From Panaeolus papilionaceus (Eukaryota > Basidiomycota > Agaricomycetes > Agaricales), in contig JADNRZ010000002.1 of assembly GCA_015501605.1 (NCBI GenBank), positions 496,001 to 560,000 on the forward strand: DNA of 64,000 nucleotides, written 5' to 3'. The notes under the pieces are model-generated. The model was not told the origin of the DNA, ran no database searches, and saw only the letters and a list, made by a program, of their open reading frames with translations. Positions 47,798 through 60,249 of this stretch are shown one piece after another. A program made the translations under genes and the position numbers. The number at the start of each line of letters is the position of its first letter. The stretch's first letter is position 1.

Positions 47798-50281
47798 TTA
47801 CATCGTAATGAGAAGGGGCGGACCAGGTTGGATGGTAGGTGACAGGCTAGGGTTGGATGGGCAGCGACAATGGGGCGCAAAGTCTACCCCGAATATGACA
47901 GACTTGTCCGAAATTTCGATTGCTGTGGAAATGAAGAGCTTTAAACGAACCAAAGCTTGTTCACAACAAAACAGAAACGTACCAAACTGACGCGGCACCA
48001 CGATTCTGTCCCCGTTGGGTAAGTCTAAAGACAAGTGAAACCTATGTTAGCAAGTCGTCACCTAAATTATGGACATGCTCTTACGGTGATATTGTTCGTA
48101 TTCATCTTGATCGTCGATGTAACCGTTTATAATGTCTTGTAGTTCCAGTTCGCGCATCAAAATCTCCTGCAGAGATCGATCCCCAGAGTTGGCCCTTCCA
48201 ATCAAAAATTCTCGAGGAATATGCGCAGGTGATGGGTTGTAATTGAGATAAATCCCTGTATCCGATAGCATCAAGCAACTACATGCGTCTAACCATGATG
48301 GATTGGAAAAGTATGGGATGCGTCGGACAAGGAGGGAGGGGGAAGTAGGGGTTGGTGTGCTGAAATGCTGCGAAGGGATATCTGGCACGAGGATGAACAC
48401 TGCCAAACTCTGGAGAAAATGAGATTCAAGGTCATCTTTCGAAGGCTGCACTTACCGTAACCACTACGATCCTTCCATTGTTAAATGCAAGATAAACGCT
48501 TCGCGAATCTCGAGGTGGCATCAGCTGGATATCGAAAGTATTGATATAAAGATTCTGCTCTAGCTCCAAGTTGCGGTGTGACTTGTCATTGTTGGTGGTG
48601 GAGAATTGAATAATGCTCTCGAAGTTGGGCAAAAACAGAAGCCGCGATCCTGAAAGCAATGCAACGACGTGTTTACCGTCTTCAGAGACATGGACTAAAA
48701 AATTGAGGGCAAACGTCAGCTCATATGGGTCAACGATAGACTACTACTTACCTGCTGTAAAGCTGTCGATAATTTGTTTTTTGTTTGCTTCTGTGATTTG
48801 GTGGGGTCCCGACGATGGATGGAGAGGTACGTTCACAAGCTCGCGCCCTTCATCCTTTGCAGTGAGGTAAAGGTCGGACTGGGTGTCCTCGTCCCGGCCA
48901 TTAAACACCGTCGTTCTATCCCACTTCCAAAAGCCGTATCGAGTCCTGGTTGAGGGAATGTTAAGAACGCATTTGTCCGTTTCCCTAGAGAAGATCCGAA
49001 GAACGTAGCGTCCCGCAAGGAAGACATGTCGCGAGGAAATTTCAACATAAACCATAGATCCTAAAAATTCGGGCATAGGTTCATCATCTATGTCACCTTG
49101 CTCCAATGCGTTCTGCTCCTCATCCTCCCATTCATCTTCATCTTCGTCTTCATTGCCCTCTCCTTCTTCCTCATCATCATCGTCCTCTTCTGTATAGCCA
49201 TTTTGAATGCTGTTTTGAATTTGGGCAGCATGAACTACTTCAGCCTCAGCAGGCGGGTTGATAGGTTGGATGCCTTCGATAACTTGCACGATGCGTGCAG
49301 TCCGGACGTCCCAAATGTAGACCCTTTCCTTGCTTGCAATCAGGAGATTGGGATATACAAAACGATATGCACGAGACGACTCCGGCATGTGCAAAACAGC
49401 CCAAGGTGAGAAATGCCCTTTACCTGTGAGAGGATAACTGGCGTTGACGCGATTTCGTACCGCAATCTGACGTTCGTCGGGCCTTGAGTCGTGATCGTAG
49501 CCTTCGACAGTGACCCATGGGTTATTTATTATAGCCTCAGTGCAGTCTGGGTCAATGTCACGAGTTCGCCGCCAAACCTCTTTGTTACCGTCAAGCCGGT
49601 CAAAGATGGCGTATCCTTGTTCGTACTCCAAGTGAGCGTATGCTCTCACTGACCACTGCCCGGGGACAAATGACGTTAGAGAATATAAAGGGAAACACAC
49701 ACATAAGTCTGCTCACAACTGGCAGGGCCCAAAGAACTTCATCTGCTTCTATGTCTGTGATGACCAAGCCTCCAATTTGTGCAGTATTGATGAGGTAGCC
49801 TGCCTTCTCGTCCACCTTGATGCGATGCACCGGCTGAGGATGTTTAGATTCCCTATTGTTCTGATACCGGATAATAGCTGATGGCCCCCTTCCGACCCAG
49901 GAATTTCCTATCTGTCGTCGTCGTTGACCTACGGCGTTGGGCGCCTGTTAGAGGGGAGTTGTCACAAGACAACGCACTCAACGCACAAAATTCTTTCCAT
50001 TTAGTAACACCAAACCACGTCCTGTCGGAGTAGAGCCCTCTTGTCCTAGGGTCGTCGAGAGTCCAGCTGGGAGCTGGTATGTAGCCCTCGAAGAACGCTA
50101 CAGCGTGATAAATCGTGCTTTCGTTTTCCTGCACGAAGTTTTGCCATGATTTATTAAGTGTCGAAAGTAGTGATACCGTGGATAGACCAAAATATGATAT
50201 AATCTGTAGAACCAGCTCTGCTGGAAGTGCTGTCGAAAACATCATTTGGTGGGACGAGTCCATGACGGTTGAAAGGAACAT
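47798..50281 (-). CDS. F-box protein with WD40/propeller-like C-terminal region
   Basis: Seven exons (50281-49987, 49928-49717, 49655-48752, 48694-48456, 48409-48085, 48024-47983, 47922-47798) give 713 aa. The N-terminus holds an F-box (FSTALPAELVLQIISYFGL through LLSTLNKSWQNFV). It is followed by a long beta-rich region with propeller-like strands (LLIASKERVYIWDVRTARIV, YVEISSRHVFLAGRYVLRIF, HVSEDGKHVVALLSGSRLL). An Asp/Glu-rich insert of about 35 residues interrupts it at about 330-365. Known: F-box proteins dock onto Skp1 in SCF ubiquitin ligases, with the C-terminal domain picking the substrate. The substrate is not predictable. The last exon and its acceptor (47923-47929 area) are the least certain part. 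Two in-frame Met codons follow the chosen start within 13 residues. Confidence 0.8.
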
Positions 50282-50744
50282 TCATATCGCGGACTTGGCG
50301 ATAATGAATGGATCACAACATGACATCAGTCGCTATTATCTTATCTTATCGCGACTTCGAGCAAGCAACATAGTGCCTCTGAGGCAATGGAGACAGAACA
50401 GAAATGAATTAAATCTTAACTAGAGAAACCATCCTATGGATACACCGTGCTATAGCTGTAGCTCAAGGGAGAAAGATAACATACACAATCACAACGATAA
50501 TGCCGCACTACGTGACTAGCTGTAGTCCAAAGAGGCTCAAAGAGCTTGTCCGAATCTATGAAAAAAGAGAAAATGTTCAATCAAACACGACTATTGAAGA
50601 GTGTCCAAAGATGAGAGGTACATGTAGATGTTCGTGTGTAGGTAATACAACTCATGCGAGAAAAAAGAAATAGAAATGACAGTCATTACAAGTCCATGAA
50701 ACGTCCATTGCGTAGCAGACATTGCAGTAAATTCATGAGCGGGG
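50282..50744. other. Intergenic between F-box gene and Gfd2-like gene
   Basis: 463 bp with no gene; promoter of the F-box gene plus 3' flank of the upstream gene on the same strand. Confidence 0.4.
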
Positions 50745-52789
50745 TTATTTGCTGTCGTCGTCGGATTTTACACCGAAAAAGCTGTTGAATCTTTTACTTT
50801 TTTCGCCTGCGCCAGGAGTGCGAGGGGGAGTCGGTGCCGCCAGAAATACGCTACTAGAGTTTCCTCGGACCATTCCCATTTGCATCTGCCCGAATTCACC
50901 AGCTAAATCATAGGAGGAGGCAGGTCGTTGGAGCACAGGCATCGTGGGCAATGAACTCGACATCGGCATTGTAGCATAAGGATTACCCATGTAGGGGAAT
51001 GGCCCAGCTGTCGCAGCGAGATTCATCATGGGCATTCCCATGGGTGCCATCATGGGGTTGGGAATGGCCATGCCAGGCCTGTTCGACCTGGTTTTCTTGA
51101 CTGTGGGTACTGCAGTACCTATAGGATCTAAAAGTTTTTGGAGAGCAAAAAGACACATCAACGCATCATTTCCCGAGTTATGAGTAATGCATTGGGGTAA
51201 AACAACTGCGGGTTGCTTCTCTGCGTCGGGAGAAGTAGGGGAGGGCGGGGCCCGTGCCAACGAATAGAGTAGGTGTTCAAAAGATAGACTGGATCCAGCG
51301 GCACGCTGTTTGTTACCTTTCGGGTCTAGCATTAGACCTCGTAGACCTTCTGAGTATAATGCGCGTTCATATATCATCGTGTCAATAATGAGCATATTAT
51401 GCGGTAGTTCTGATAGCAATTCAAGCCAACCAATTAGGATTACAAACAAAACAAGGATACAAATCGGTCTCTTACTGATCTTCATCTCCTCCAGCCTTGC
51501 AAGTGTCCCTTGCATGTTGTGCCCAACTAAAACAAGGTGGTTCGGAGCCGTCTCCGTATCTGGGCTGGAGAGACTGCTGTAAACCAGTTCAGATTTCAGA
51601 TGGGCAGCCTTATTCTATGAGAGTCTTCTACGGACCTAATGACTGCCTGTATGATCTGAGGTAGTTTAGACTTGGGTGTGACTTGACTTTCTCCGAACTT
51701 CGATCAAGTCGCAAAAGTCAAATACTGCTTTCAACATCATCAAATGTGCGTGATAGACAACTTACAGCATACTATGTCAAATGGTGTGATAAGTAAATTG
51801 TTGACCCCAAACCCTCGCATGAAGAACATACCTGCCATGGGTAATTCGGACGGTACTTGTTCGTAACTTTGTCGACATACTCGGCAACAATGTAATGTCC
51901 TTTTCTATAACGAAAACGTTTAGCACTCTAGACTGTATCTCGCCCATTCCATATCAATTACCTGTAGTTACTGTCCGGAACTGGGGGCCAATGTCCTAGC
52001 CTGGAAGCAAGTGTGTTTCAGAGAGGTCTCAAATTTGACAAATAATGCAACGAACGCCTCCAAATGGCCGCATCGTACAGCCGCATAACCCCACTCCAGA
52101 ACGCTTTTCTCGTTCCTTTCGCTCCATTCAAATGAAATTGAAAGGAATGATTTATCTTTACTCTCCCAGACGTCTTTAATCGCATTTGGAGACCCCGTCT
52201 TGACTCGGGCACGAAGAGCAGATAGTACAGCAGCGGGCAGTGTAGAATGAAGTTTTTTGTACGAGGCATAGTCAGCAACACGACGGAGGTGTCGATTCGT
52301 CGTCTCAAAGGGGGTGACCTGGAGAATATTTGGAGCCTGGGGTATACTTTCTCCAAACCTATTAAAGTCAGCGATACATGGGTTGGGCGACGACTCAATG
52401 CACACACCTGGTCTTGATCATTTTCAGAAAGGCTCCGATTGATGTGAGTCTGGTGACAATGTGCGCTCTTCCTGTCCATGTGTCTGTTACTGTGATGACA
52501 GGCCAGTCGAAAGCAAGAAATTCCTCGAATGATTGGAACAAGTGCCCCCATGATCGTTCATACCTTCTCAACAAAAAGACACGTCAATCACCGTCTTTGG
52601 TGTTGATCATCCAAAACGGAAGCACCACGAACCATGGAACGTTGTACATTTGAAAATAGCCAATATAGGCTGAATACACCTGGGAAGAGAATGTTGGCAC
52701 TTCTCTCCGGGTACTCCACAAGCGGTGTAACTCACTGAATGCAGGTCATATTCCCATCCTCTAGGATCAACGAGTGTGAAGTCGGTCAT
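50745..52789 (-). CDS. Gfd2/YDR514C-like protein with DEDDh nuclease-type (RNase H-like) fold
   Basis: Ten exons (52789-52736, 52679-52618, 52563-52408, 52358-52056, 52000-51962, 51904-51832, 51771-51766, 51697-51636, 51576-51476, 51409-50745) give about 506 aa. Landmarks: FEEFLAFDWPVITVTDTW, ETTNRHLRRVADYA, GHYIVAEYVDKVTNKY, then YAFGESQVTPKSKLP. The nuclease-fold motifs follow: NHLVLVGHNMQGTLARLEEM, a DTM motif, and HNSGNDALMCLFALQKLLDP (an H-x4-D motif III of DEDDh exonucleases). The C-terminus is Met/Pro-rich. Known: this fold group includes yeast Gfd2, linked genetically to mRNA export; exonuclease activity is inferred only. Exon 7 has 6 nt. The intron at 52617-52564 (54 nt) has a weak GTTTTG donor, but it removes an in-frame TGA and keeps phase. 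Confidence 0.78.
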
Positions 52790-53623
52790 TATTAGAGTCT
52801 TGGAGAAGGTGTCTGACTAGGAATTTGTCCGCTACACTTCGTTTAGGTGGTCATACAGCGAAAACAAGCAGCAATCCCCAGTCAGTCAGCCAGAGGTGGC
52901 ATGCAGAAGACTTGGCAAGGGCCGAATTCCTACTTTAAATTGGCTTACGCGATCAACGCCCCAACAACGCCGGTCAAAATCGGCCACCTTACCCCATGCT
53001 CAGTCCTCTTAACCACCACAATGATCACAATTATAGTTATAAAGAAAAAATTAACGTGATTTGAAATACGTATAGGGAAGGAAGGACAGCAGTACCAAAC
53101 CGTCATGTTTTCAAGTTCTCGACTCGGAAGAAGTATTGTTGAAAATGTCCAATCTAAATAGGTATTGAAGAATGCAAAAATCGATTCTTTTGGCTCTGAT
53201 GCTTTTTACCAAGGCTTACTGGTCGTTAACTTTCATATTGCGTTAGACCACTTAGCCTTCATCAGTACCTTGTCTAGCAGTATGAATGAAAGCAAGTTTA
53301 ACAACGTGCTAGGTGAGTGTTCGCAGAAGGATGAACGAACTTCCAACATAGTTTGACTGAACTAGACCTTCTAACGCCTGTCTGACACATTGCATAGAGG
53401 CAGCCTCGTTGATTCCACGTCTGAAAAGCGCTTATCGTGAGATGATAAGAAAACCATTTCCTCAATTGATGCGAGTGCCACTGATCCCAAGGACTGATGA
53501 CATGTGGAGAACACAGAGGCGACGATAATTCTATAGGATGACTGCTGGATAAATAATTCTCCTATAGAAACATTTTAATTGCATGCAATCTCGCAAAGAG
53601 CCAACCGATTGCCCACAAACGTC
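52790..53623. other. Intergenic between Gfd2-like gene and coatomer delta
   Basis: No gene supported; short frames only. Both flanking genes are on the minus strand, so this holds the promoter of the Gfd2-like gene and the 3' flank of coatomer delta. Confidence 0.4.
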
Positions 53624-55598
53624 TTAAACAACCAGATATTCGTCTGCTGTAACGAATGCATCCACGGAATAGTCGAGCGCATCACCGCCGCTGGTCCTGT
53701 CAATAGACGCCACAGCAACGCCGGCCAAACTACCCTGGCCAATGAAGGAAACGTCGACAGGGAAGAATGCCCCAACATCAACACCGCCGACGTTGAACAT
53801 AAGGGAGCCTGACTTTGTGTCATCATCTGGGGAGATGATGGGAATGCTCCATGCCAAAGAATGTGAAGATGGATCGAGTGACCAGTTCCCAGAGTGCGCT
53901 GTTACGGTTGGATACGAACCATCCCTATTTTTTGTTTCGGTTAGAAGGTCATAAAGGACGTAGGTGAGGGAACATACGGAAGGGGTATAGAGATAACGAC
54001 ATCATAGAGGGTGATGCTTTCATTTTCTAATTCATACTCAATGCTGACTTCACATGTACCATCGTTTGATGGCGAGGGCCAGCAGTTAACTAATGAAAAG
54101 GGGATGTGGTTAGCAGGAGAAAAGAAAACGAAATAATGGATGTTAAGATAACTGGACTTACTGGACAACGGAACATTGGTCTCGTCTGTACCAGCATATC
54201 GCCACTTCAAGACGGCAAGACTTTGGCCCACGGGGAAAGCCTTGGAGCTGTCCTTGAGAGCAACAACGCGCGGTTGTCCTGGAGCAAATTTCGCGACGTT
54301 GGGATGCTGTTTGAACTGGAGACCAGAACCACCAAACTCGACTGAGGTCGGCGCAAGGTTAATTTTGATGTGTGCGTTTGATGGATCGCTGACTTGGAGA
54401 TTCATGTCACCCTTGAGCTCCATAGACTGAACACCACCATCACGAAGCAGCTGAAGAGAGATCGTTTCCTTGATGATGATGTGCACACTAGACGCACATT
54501 AAGTTAATTGCTTCACGAAAATTCGAGAGCAACTGCATACCTTTCTGCCTCGACCTCGGGGAGGCTTCCACGTCCGCTGACCTTCTGGATTGATGGTGGT
54601 GCTGGTGAAGGAGATGAAGACGCAACTGGAGCGAGTTCAGCATGGGTTGACGCTAGAACCTCTCCGCCGAGAGCGTCCAAAAGATCTGCCTGTTTAGTCT
54701 TTTTGGAACCTAGCTTCATGCCAGCACCTTTGAAGGCAGGAGGGCGTGATGGAGCAGACGACGTGGTTGGCGTGGACCTAGAAATAGAAGAAGACGACAA
54801 CTCTGGCGCCTCAAATCTTGGAACTTGTGAGTAACCAGTGGCCCCTCCACTGAGATAACCACCCGCTCCGGTGCCTGCAGCGCGTCTTTGCTGCTCCCTG
54901 CGTTGCATCTCCAATTGCTTGGCACGACGCTTCAATTCCTCCTTTGCCTCAGCCTCTTTGTTCTGGAAAGGAAGTTATGTTAATCCCGATCTCATGAAAA
55001 ATAGATCGGTTGATTAAAGCTCACCCTGGCAATGATTTCTTGGATCTTCTCTTCGTGACTCTCCATCTCCAAAACGCTGCGCACTTGCATTAAATTGACG
55101 TTCTCCCGGTAGCCCATGCTGACGATTTCATCGAAGGCTCCCAGAAGCTCGAAAGCATTCTTCAAGATTTCACGCTCATCCGCGCTTCGGCAGAGATCAG
55201 AGACAACCCGAGCGAAGAGATGGAGGGTATCGATGTCTTGCAAGATATTGGATGCCTTATTGGTTATCAAGAGGATATAAAGGTCCTCCAGAGGTTGGTA
55301 CACATATCGGACTTCGGCAGTTTCGACAGTGGTGTGTTGGGTATTGGCTGGAATGAGTTTGGGGAATGATGCCAGTAAGGATTCAATCCTGGTACGTGTC
55401 ATGTCACGAAATTGACGCGAGATAACAGCTATGAGGAGTGTGAAGCCTATAAGTTTCATAAAATATGCTGTATCTGCGATGTAATTGACCTTTCCCGCCC
55501 TTGGTACATATTGATGCTGCCAGAACAACCTAATATTCAATGCCCTTGGGTCAGCTCCAAGGATAACAAGCAGATAAGATAATGCCATAACCCACCAT
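53624..55598 (-). CDS. RET2: Coatomer (COPI) subunit delta
   Basis: Seven exons (55598-55596, 55529-55490, 55428-55025, 54962-54541, 54487-54162, 54089-53978, 53924-53624) give 535 aa, the usual family length. The N-terminal longin-type domain starts M-VVLAASICTKGGKAVISRQF and contains YVYQPLEDLYILLITNK. A charged helix (KRRAKQLEMQRREQQRR) and a Ser/Pro/Gly linker follow. The C-terminal mu-homology domain starts about residue 290 (VHIIIKETISLQLLRDGG) and ends with ISPDDDTKSGSLMFNVGG and DEYLVV. Known: part of the F-subcomplex of COPI coats in Golgi-to-ER and intra-Golgi traffic. The first coding exon is only the ATG, joined to the conserved VVLAAS through a 66-nt GTGGGT...TTAG intron in phase 0. 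Confidence 0.95.
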
Positions 55599-58429
55599 GG
55601 TTTCAAATAATGAAAGCGCTTATCTGAAATATGGGCGGTTGGATGGTTATTAAATGCAGCAAGATGATGGTCCTCGCTGTACGTGTCGCTGACGATGAAG
55701 CCGTTGCACTTGTGGCATCGCCACCACATTCCATCAATAAAAGTCACGTGTTGCCTTCAGTGCCCCTGAGTGCACACAAGTTACGCGAGTGATCTTGACC
55801 ATCTTCTACGACAGCCACATTCACAAGCCAGCAGAGACAGGCCTTTGATTTTCGAATTTCTCTGCTTAAATCTACATCTCAAGTACCTCGGGACGAAAAC
55901 AGGAGCGATGTAGTTGTGTTCTCACGAACAATGACAATCGAGATTCGAGGTGCGCTCCGAGTCAAATGAGTTGGAGTCGGGTATTACACCTCTGCTCTCG
56001 CCTTAAGGTGCTCAAAAGACTCTCAAAAACCTGATCTCCGACAGAGAAAAAACACGCGAGAACACATACTAGAAGCTCCTGGCGCCACGGGGTACAACCA
56101 AAAATATGTGCCAACTCTGCGTTTTAACAATGCACAACGATTTGCGCCCAAGTTAAACCACAAGATAGTCGGACAACGTCAAAGTGACGTCGACAACGCT
56201 AGTAAGAGCAGGATCAATGGGCTTGGGAAGAAATCGCTTTTGTTGATATGTTTTCTGGTAGGTAATTCCGTTCGATAGAATACCCATGTTAACAAAGTTT
56301 GTCGAAACTCCCAGTTGACTTGTTATCGGGACAGATCATCTGTCAAACCTGTTCCGAATGGATTCCCTTTTCACGAAGTCAGAACATATGTTCCTTCTTC
56401 ACACCTGACACTCAAAGCTCTAGTCATGCAAAACGAGGCGCCCAGCTCGTGACTGAAAGCAGTGATCTGGGGAGTCCTTCTCGTTGCTGGCATGAGAAAA
56501 ACAGCACATCAATTGGGGATGGGGCGAGTCGTGACCCAATCGAGGGAGAACATACTCGAGTGAACACATTGCTTACTTTGCTGGGATATCGCATAGGTTG
56601 GTTCTTTCAATTCATTCACCCGTTTCCCTTCTGGAGCAACTCGGTTTACAATGGTATGCATCAGAATCTCGTTCGCCATGTTGTTCTAGAAGCCGCCATA
56701 TTTTTTGAACGAAACACACATCAATTTCCCATGTCGAATTTATCTGCAATATGGCAAACATTCTACTCCCCGCACTGTGCCTGTTACGAAGGCGAAGATA
56801 TCGGGACAATGTGAACCAACATCGAGAAAATACGGAACATTCCGACCTTGGTTCACCACAGCTATATCTGCTCTTCCAACGTATGTCCTCGGCCGTCCTG
56901 TGCTCTTCTTTTCTGAGATGGCTTACCGGGTTAACTGAACCTTCGGCACAGGGTAATTGATAGAGGTGGATTGCAGAGTATGTCTAAATTTTTAGCGTTG
57001 GCTGGATGTCGATGATACACAGTTTAAAGAGGTTGGAACTTTCTACAAAGCAATCGCGTATCTACCTTCGGGCTTACGTCCATTTCCCATCGGTGGTCTA
57101 ACAGACGACGTGGAACGATCGGCCGGCTATACAACATGCAAGACCGTGGTCGTGGAGGACCTTGTTCAGGACCGCCGGTGTATGCCTTGGAGAGGTTGAG
57201 TCAAGTGATGACCGCGGTTTATAGATACAGCGAAGCAAAATCTGGATGGCTCCAACCAGCCAGCTCAAACTGACGAGAGAACACTTTTTCGATCCCACTG
57301 ATTTGGATCGAACTAGCAGTTCAGTTACCCCAGATTGTAGTCAGTTGTTGGTGCGGCTTGATTGTGTAGTTGAACTGGACCTTGACACCAGAATGCCGAC
57401 GCCAGTCGCATGTTAGGGTTCAGTTGTGCTATCAGCACTCCACAACACGTAGTATGTAAATTTTCTATCTTCTTCGGGGCTGTCATCAAAGCCGAGTGGG
57501 GCAAGTTATAATGGTTAGAAAATATCATGCACCCCCGTCTTTCGTGATCGATCGAGTGCGGGGATGCATGCGAAGTAAGAATAACCTTGAGACATCGATG
57601 AACCAAAAGTGCAGATTTGGTCATGCACACCATCATACCAAAGCATATCAAATTAGAAGGTTTTTGGTTGGCCCATTGTGATGCCTTTACAGAGGTGCCA
57701 ACAAATTTAATAAAATGTCGGCCCAGTGAAATATTGCCGATGCCAGGTTGTGAGCATTATTCGACACTGTATGTATTCGGGGCCTCATGGGAGTACTTTA
57801 CGCAACGAAAATGCCAGATATACACATAGAGCTTCGGAGATTGCCCAATCTTATCTGGGTAACTTCGAGTGGCGATAGACTGAGAGCTCGGGATGCAAAT
57901 GTCAGGCCCCACAGCAGAATGTGAGTGTCGAACAGTTTCCAGAGGACATCACTTCAGCCAAGTGAATGCACAACCTTCGAAAGAGAACCGGCAATTCACT
58001 ACTCGCGGTTTTCAGCATGTCTGAACACAACTATATATCAAGCAGACAACGCGTCAATGGCATTTACAGCACAGGGGTACTCTAGTGGCGGAAGATGCCC
58101 AAAATAATAGGTCTTCTGGCTGTTTTGGTCAAATAAATTCCCATTGAGTCCCGCGCCTCCTTGATCCAGCGTCTGTTTGGTGAGGCCCAACAAGTTGTAA
58201 TAAGGGTAAATAGTTAGCCCCTATTGGTATACACAGAACTGCCAAGGGTACCCCAAGCCTCATGAAAGAAACTGAGTGTTAGATTAGTTTGATTTATACT
58301 TGAATTAAAAGTTTCAAGAGTAGTGTTTTTTCATACACATGAATTTCTCAAAAAGTTAGCAACATAATTTACAGTTGTAGGAATACAGTTTTTTCATTGA
58401 ATAATTGTTCGCCTTCCCCCACGACCAGA
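55599..58429. other. 2.8-kb intergenic stretch
   Basis: The first few hundred bases are the leader and promoter of coatomer delta. A 171-codon frame at 56299-56814 (+) has no usable ATG before its last third and no motif, so I do not call it. The remainder shows short frames only and forms the 3' flank of the aldo-keto reductase gene. Confidence 0.4.
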
Positions 58430-60249
58430 TTAAATGCGACCAAATCTATCCAACAGAGGTCGACCATAAGTTGGCTAGATGGGTAGTTAAATCAGTCGTC
58501 AGTCATTTGAGTGACACAAGCGGGAATATTGTTGATACTTACGTGTTCTTCAGGACTGTTAGCCAAAATCTTTTCGATCTTCTCCATGACCTCGGGGGTG
58601 AGTTTTGGAATAACTTCGAGAGCCTTCAGGTTGTCTAGAACTTGCTCTGGTTTCGATGCACCGAGGATAACGGTGGACGTATTTGGGTTCTTAGCTACCC
58701 ATGCGAGGGCAAGGGCAGTGATCGTAGTCCCAAGTTCTATGAAAAGGATGAAGGATAAGGGTTAGGGCACTGAGTTATTTGAATTCGAATCAAGATACGT
58801 ACCTTGCTCGGCGAGTCGGGTCAGTTCCTTCACCTTGCGAATTTGCTCTTGACCCTCAGGGGATTGAAGCTTTGAGATCGTCGCCTTGAAGAAGTCCGAG
58901 TGGTTCGAGAAACGGGACCCATCGGGAATGCCGTCGTTGTACTACACACATGTTATTTTAAGTCCATTCACCAATCCGGAAAGTGCAGTTCTTATTTACC
59001 TTGCCTGTAAGAAGACCGCTGGCGAGCGACGAAAACGTGGTGGTACCAAGACCATATTTCTTGTACAAATGGCTGATGATAACTGTTAGCACCTTTTTAA
59101 TAACGCCACTATCATGCAACGCACTGGTATTCTTTCTCCGGCCGCTCACGGTGGAACATGCTATATGGAACGTGTCAGACCATGGCTTTGGTAACGGATA
59201 AGTGATACTAACTGGTGTTGGCATTGCTCAGCAATCGGAGCAATCAAGTTCAATTTGCTCGCAACATCTGTAAAAGCGGATGCCATCAATCAAAGGGTCG
59301 CGTCGATCCGGAATAGAAAGATTTACGGTGAGCTTCTTCGATTTCGCGGGCGCTCCATTCCGATGTAGCCCAATAAAAGGCCTGTGACGTCGGTTCAATA
59401 CACAACTTTCTGCCGCGAGAGTGGAAAACATTTAAACATACCCAGCCTTGTTCGATTACGAAGTTGAATGCCCGCACAATTTCCTCCATAGGAACTAAAA
59501 TTAACCGTGACGTTGACGTGAGATAAGGAACTGGTTAACATAAAACCTACCACTGTGGTCATGTCTATGGGCAAATATGACGTCCACATAATCTAGTCCA
59601 AGACGATCTAATGACTCCCGAGTACCCTCAATGATGCTGAGATTTTCTCAAAAAGTCAAACAGGAAGCAACGTCTGGTGTGAGAACGAACACCTACTGCT
59701 TTCGCGAGAGACCACTGTCATTTGGTCCCTTGCGCAAACCCCAGAAGAGCTTAGTGGTAACGACCAAATCAGTTCGACGCAATCCGAGCTCCTTAATAAC
59801 TCGACCCCTAGATTTCGTGGCGTGTTCATTAATTGAGAACAGATCTGGCAAGGAATGGGCACATACATTTCGAGCTCGGACTTGCCCCCGGCATATGCCT
59901 CTGCTGTATCAAACATGTTGATTCCATTGTCGAATGCGACCTTAATGATGTCCTGCGATCATACATGGCTTAGATCAACAATGCCATTCATTTGATCTTA
60001 TAGTAAACTTTATAAAGCACACCTTCACAGGATCACCAACGACCGTTCCTCCCAAAGTGAGCCCTGGATATTCCCGCATCATCAGTAGTCGAAATTGTCG
60101 TAGAAAATGTGGGTAAATGACGTAGACTCACATCCGCCTAAGGAAAACAGGGGCACTCTCAATCCGGAGGGTCCCAGACGACGGAACGGCATGTTTTTGG
60201 GATCGAATTCCTGTTGAACAGGCCAGCTTTGCAAAGGGGTCGGTGTCAT
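58430..60249 (-). CDS. Aldo-keto reductase (voltage-gated K+ channel beta-subunit/AKR6-like)
   Basis: Thirteen exons (60249-60132, 60063-60023, 59952-59867, 59807-59697, 59636-59551, 59494-59442, 59381-59327, 59267-59213, 59160-59125, 59072-59000, 58941-58803, 58736-58543, 58474-58430) give 363 aa. The TIM-barrel catalytic residues are visible: Asp68 and Tyr73 in [14 protein letters not shown], Lys101 in VVTTKLFWG, His142 in FAHRHD. The NADP(H)-binding features [32 protein letters not shown] and [12 protein letters not shown] follow. Known: this group reduces aldehydes or ketones with NADPH; substrate unknown. It lies directly downstream of a decayed tandem copy in the same orientation. ATG 60249 aligns with the copy's start. 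Confidence 0.9.

Noticed and set aside
52584..52586. An in-frame TGA in exon 2 of the Gfd2-like gene, suggesting a pseudogene or recoding
   Set aside because: A 54-nt intron (52617-52564, GTTTTG donor, GATTGAC branch-like site, AAG acceptor) removes it and keeps phase, giving a smooth join to YERSWGHLF. The donor is weak, so this remains to be confirmed.
56299..56814. A 171-codon plus-strand frame as a gene
   Set aside because: No ATG occurs in its first two thirds, no splice chain or motif is visible, and residues look random.
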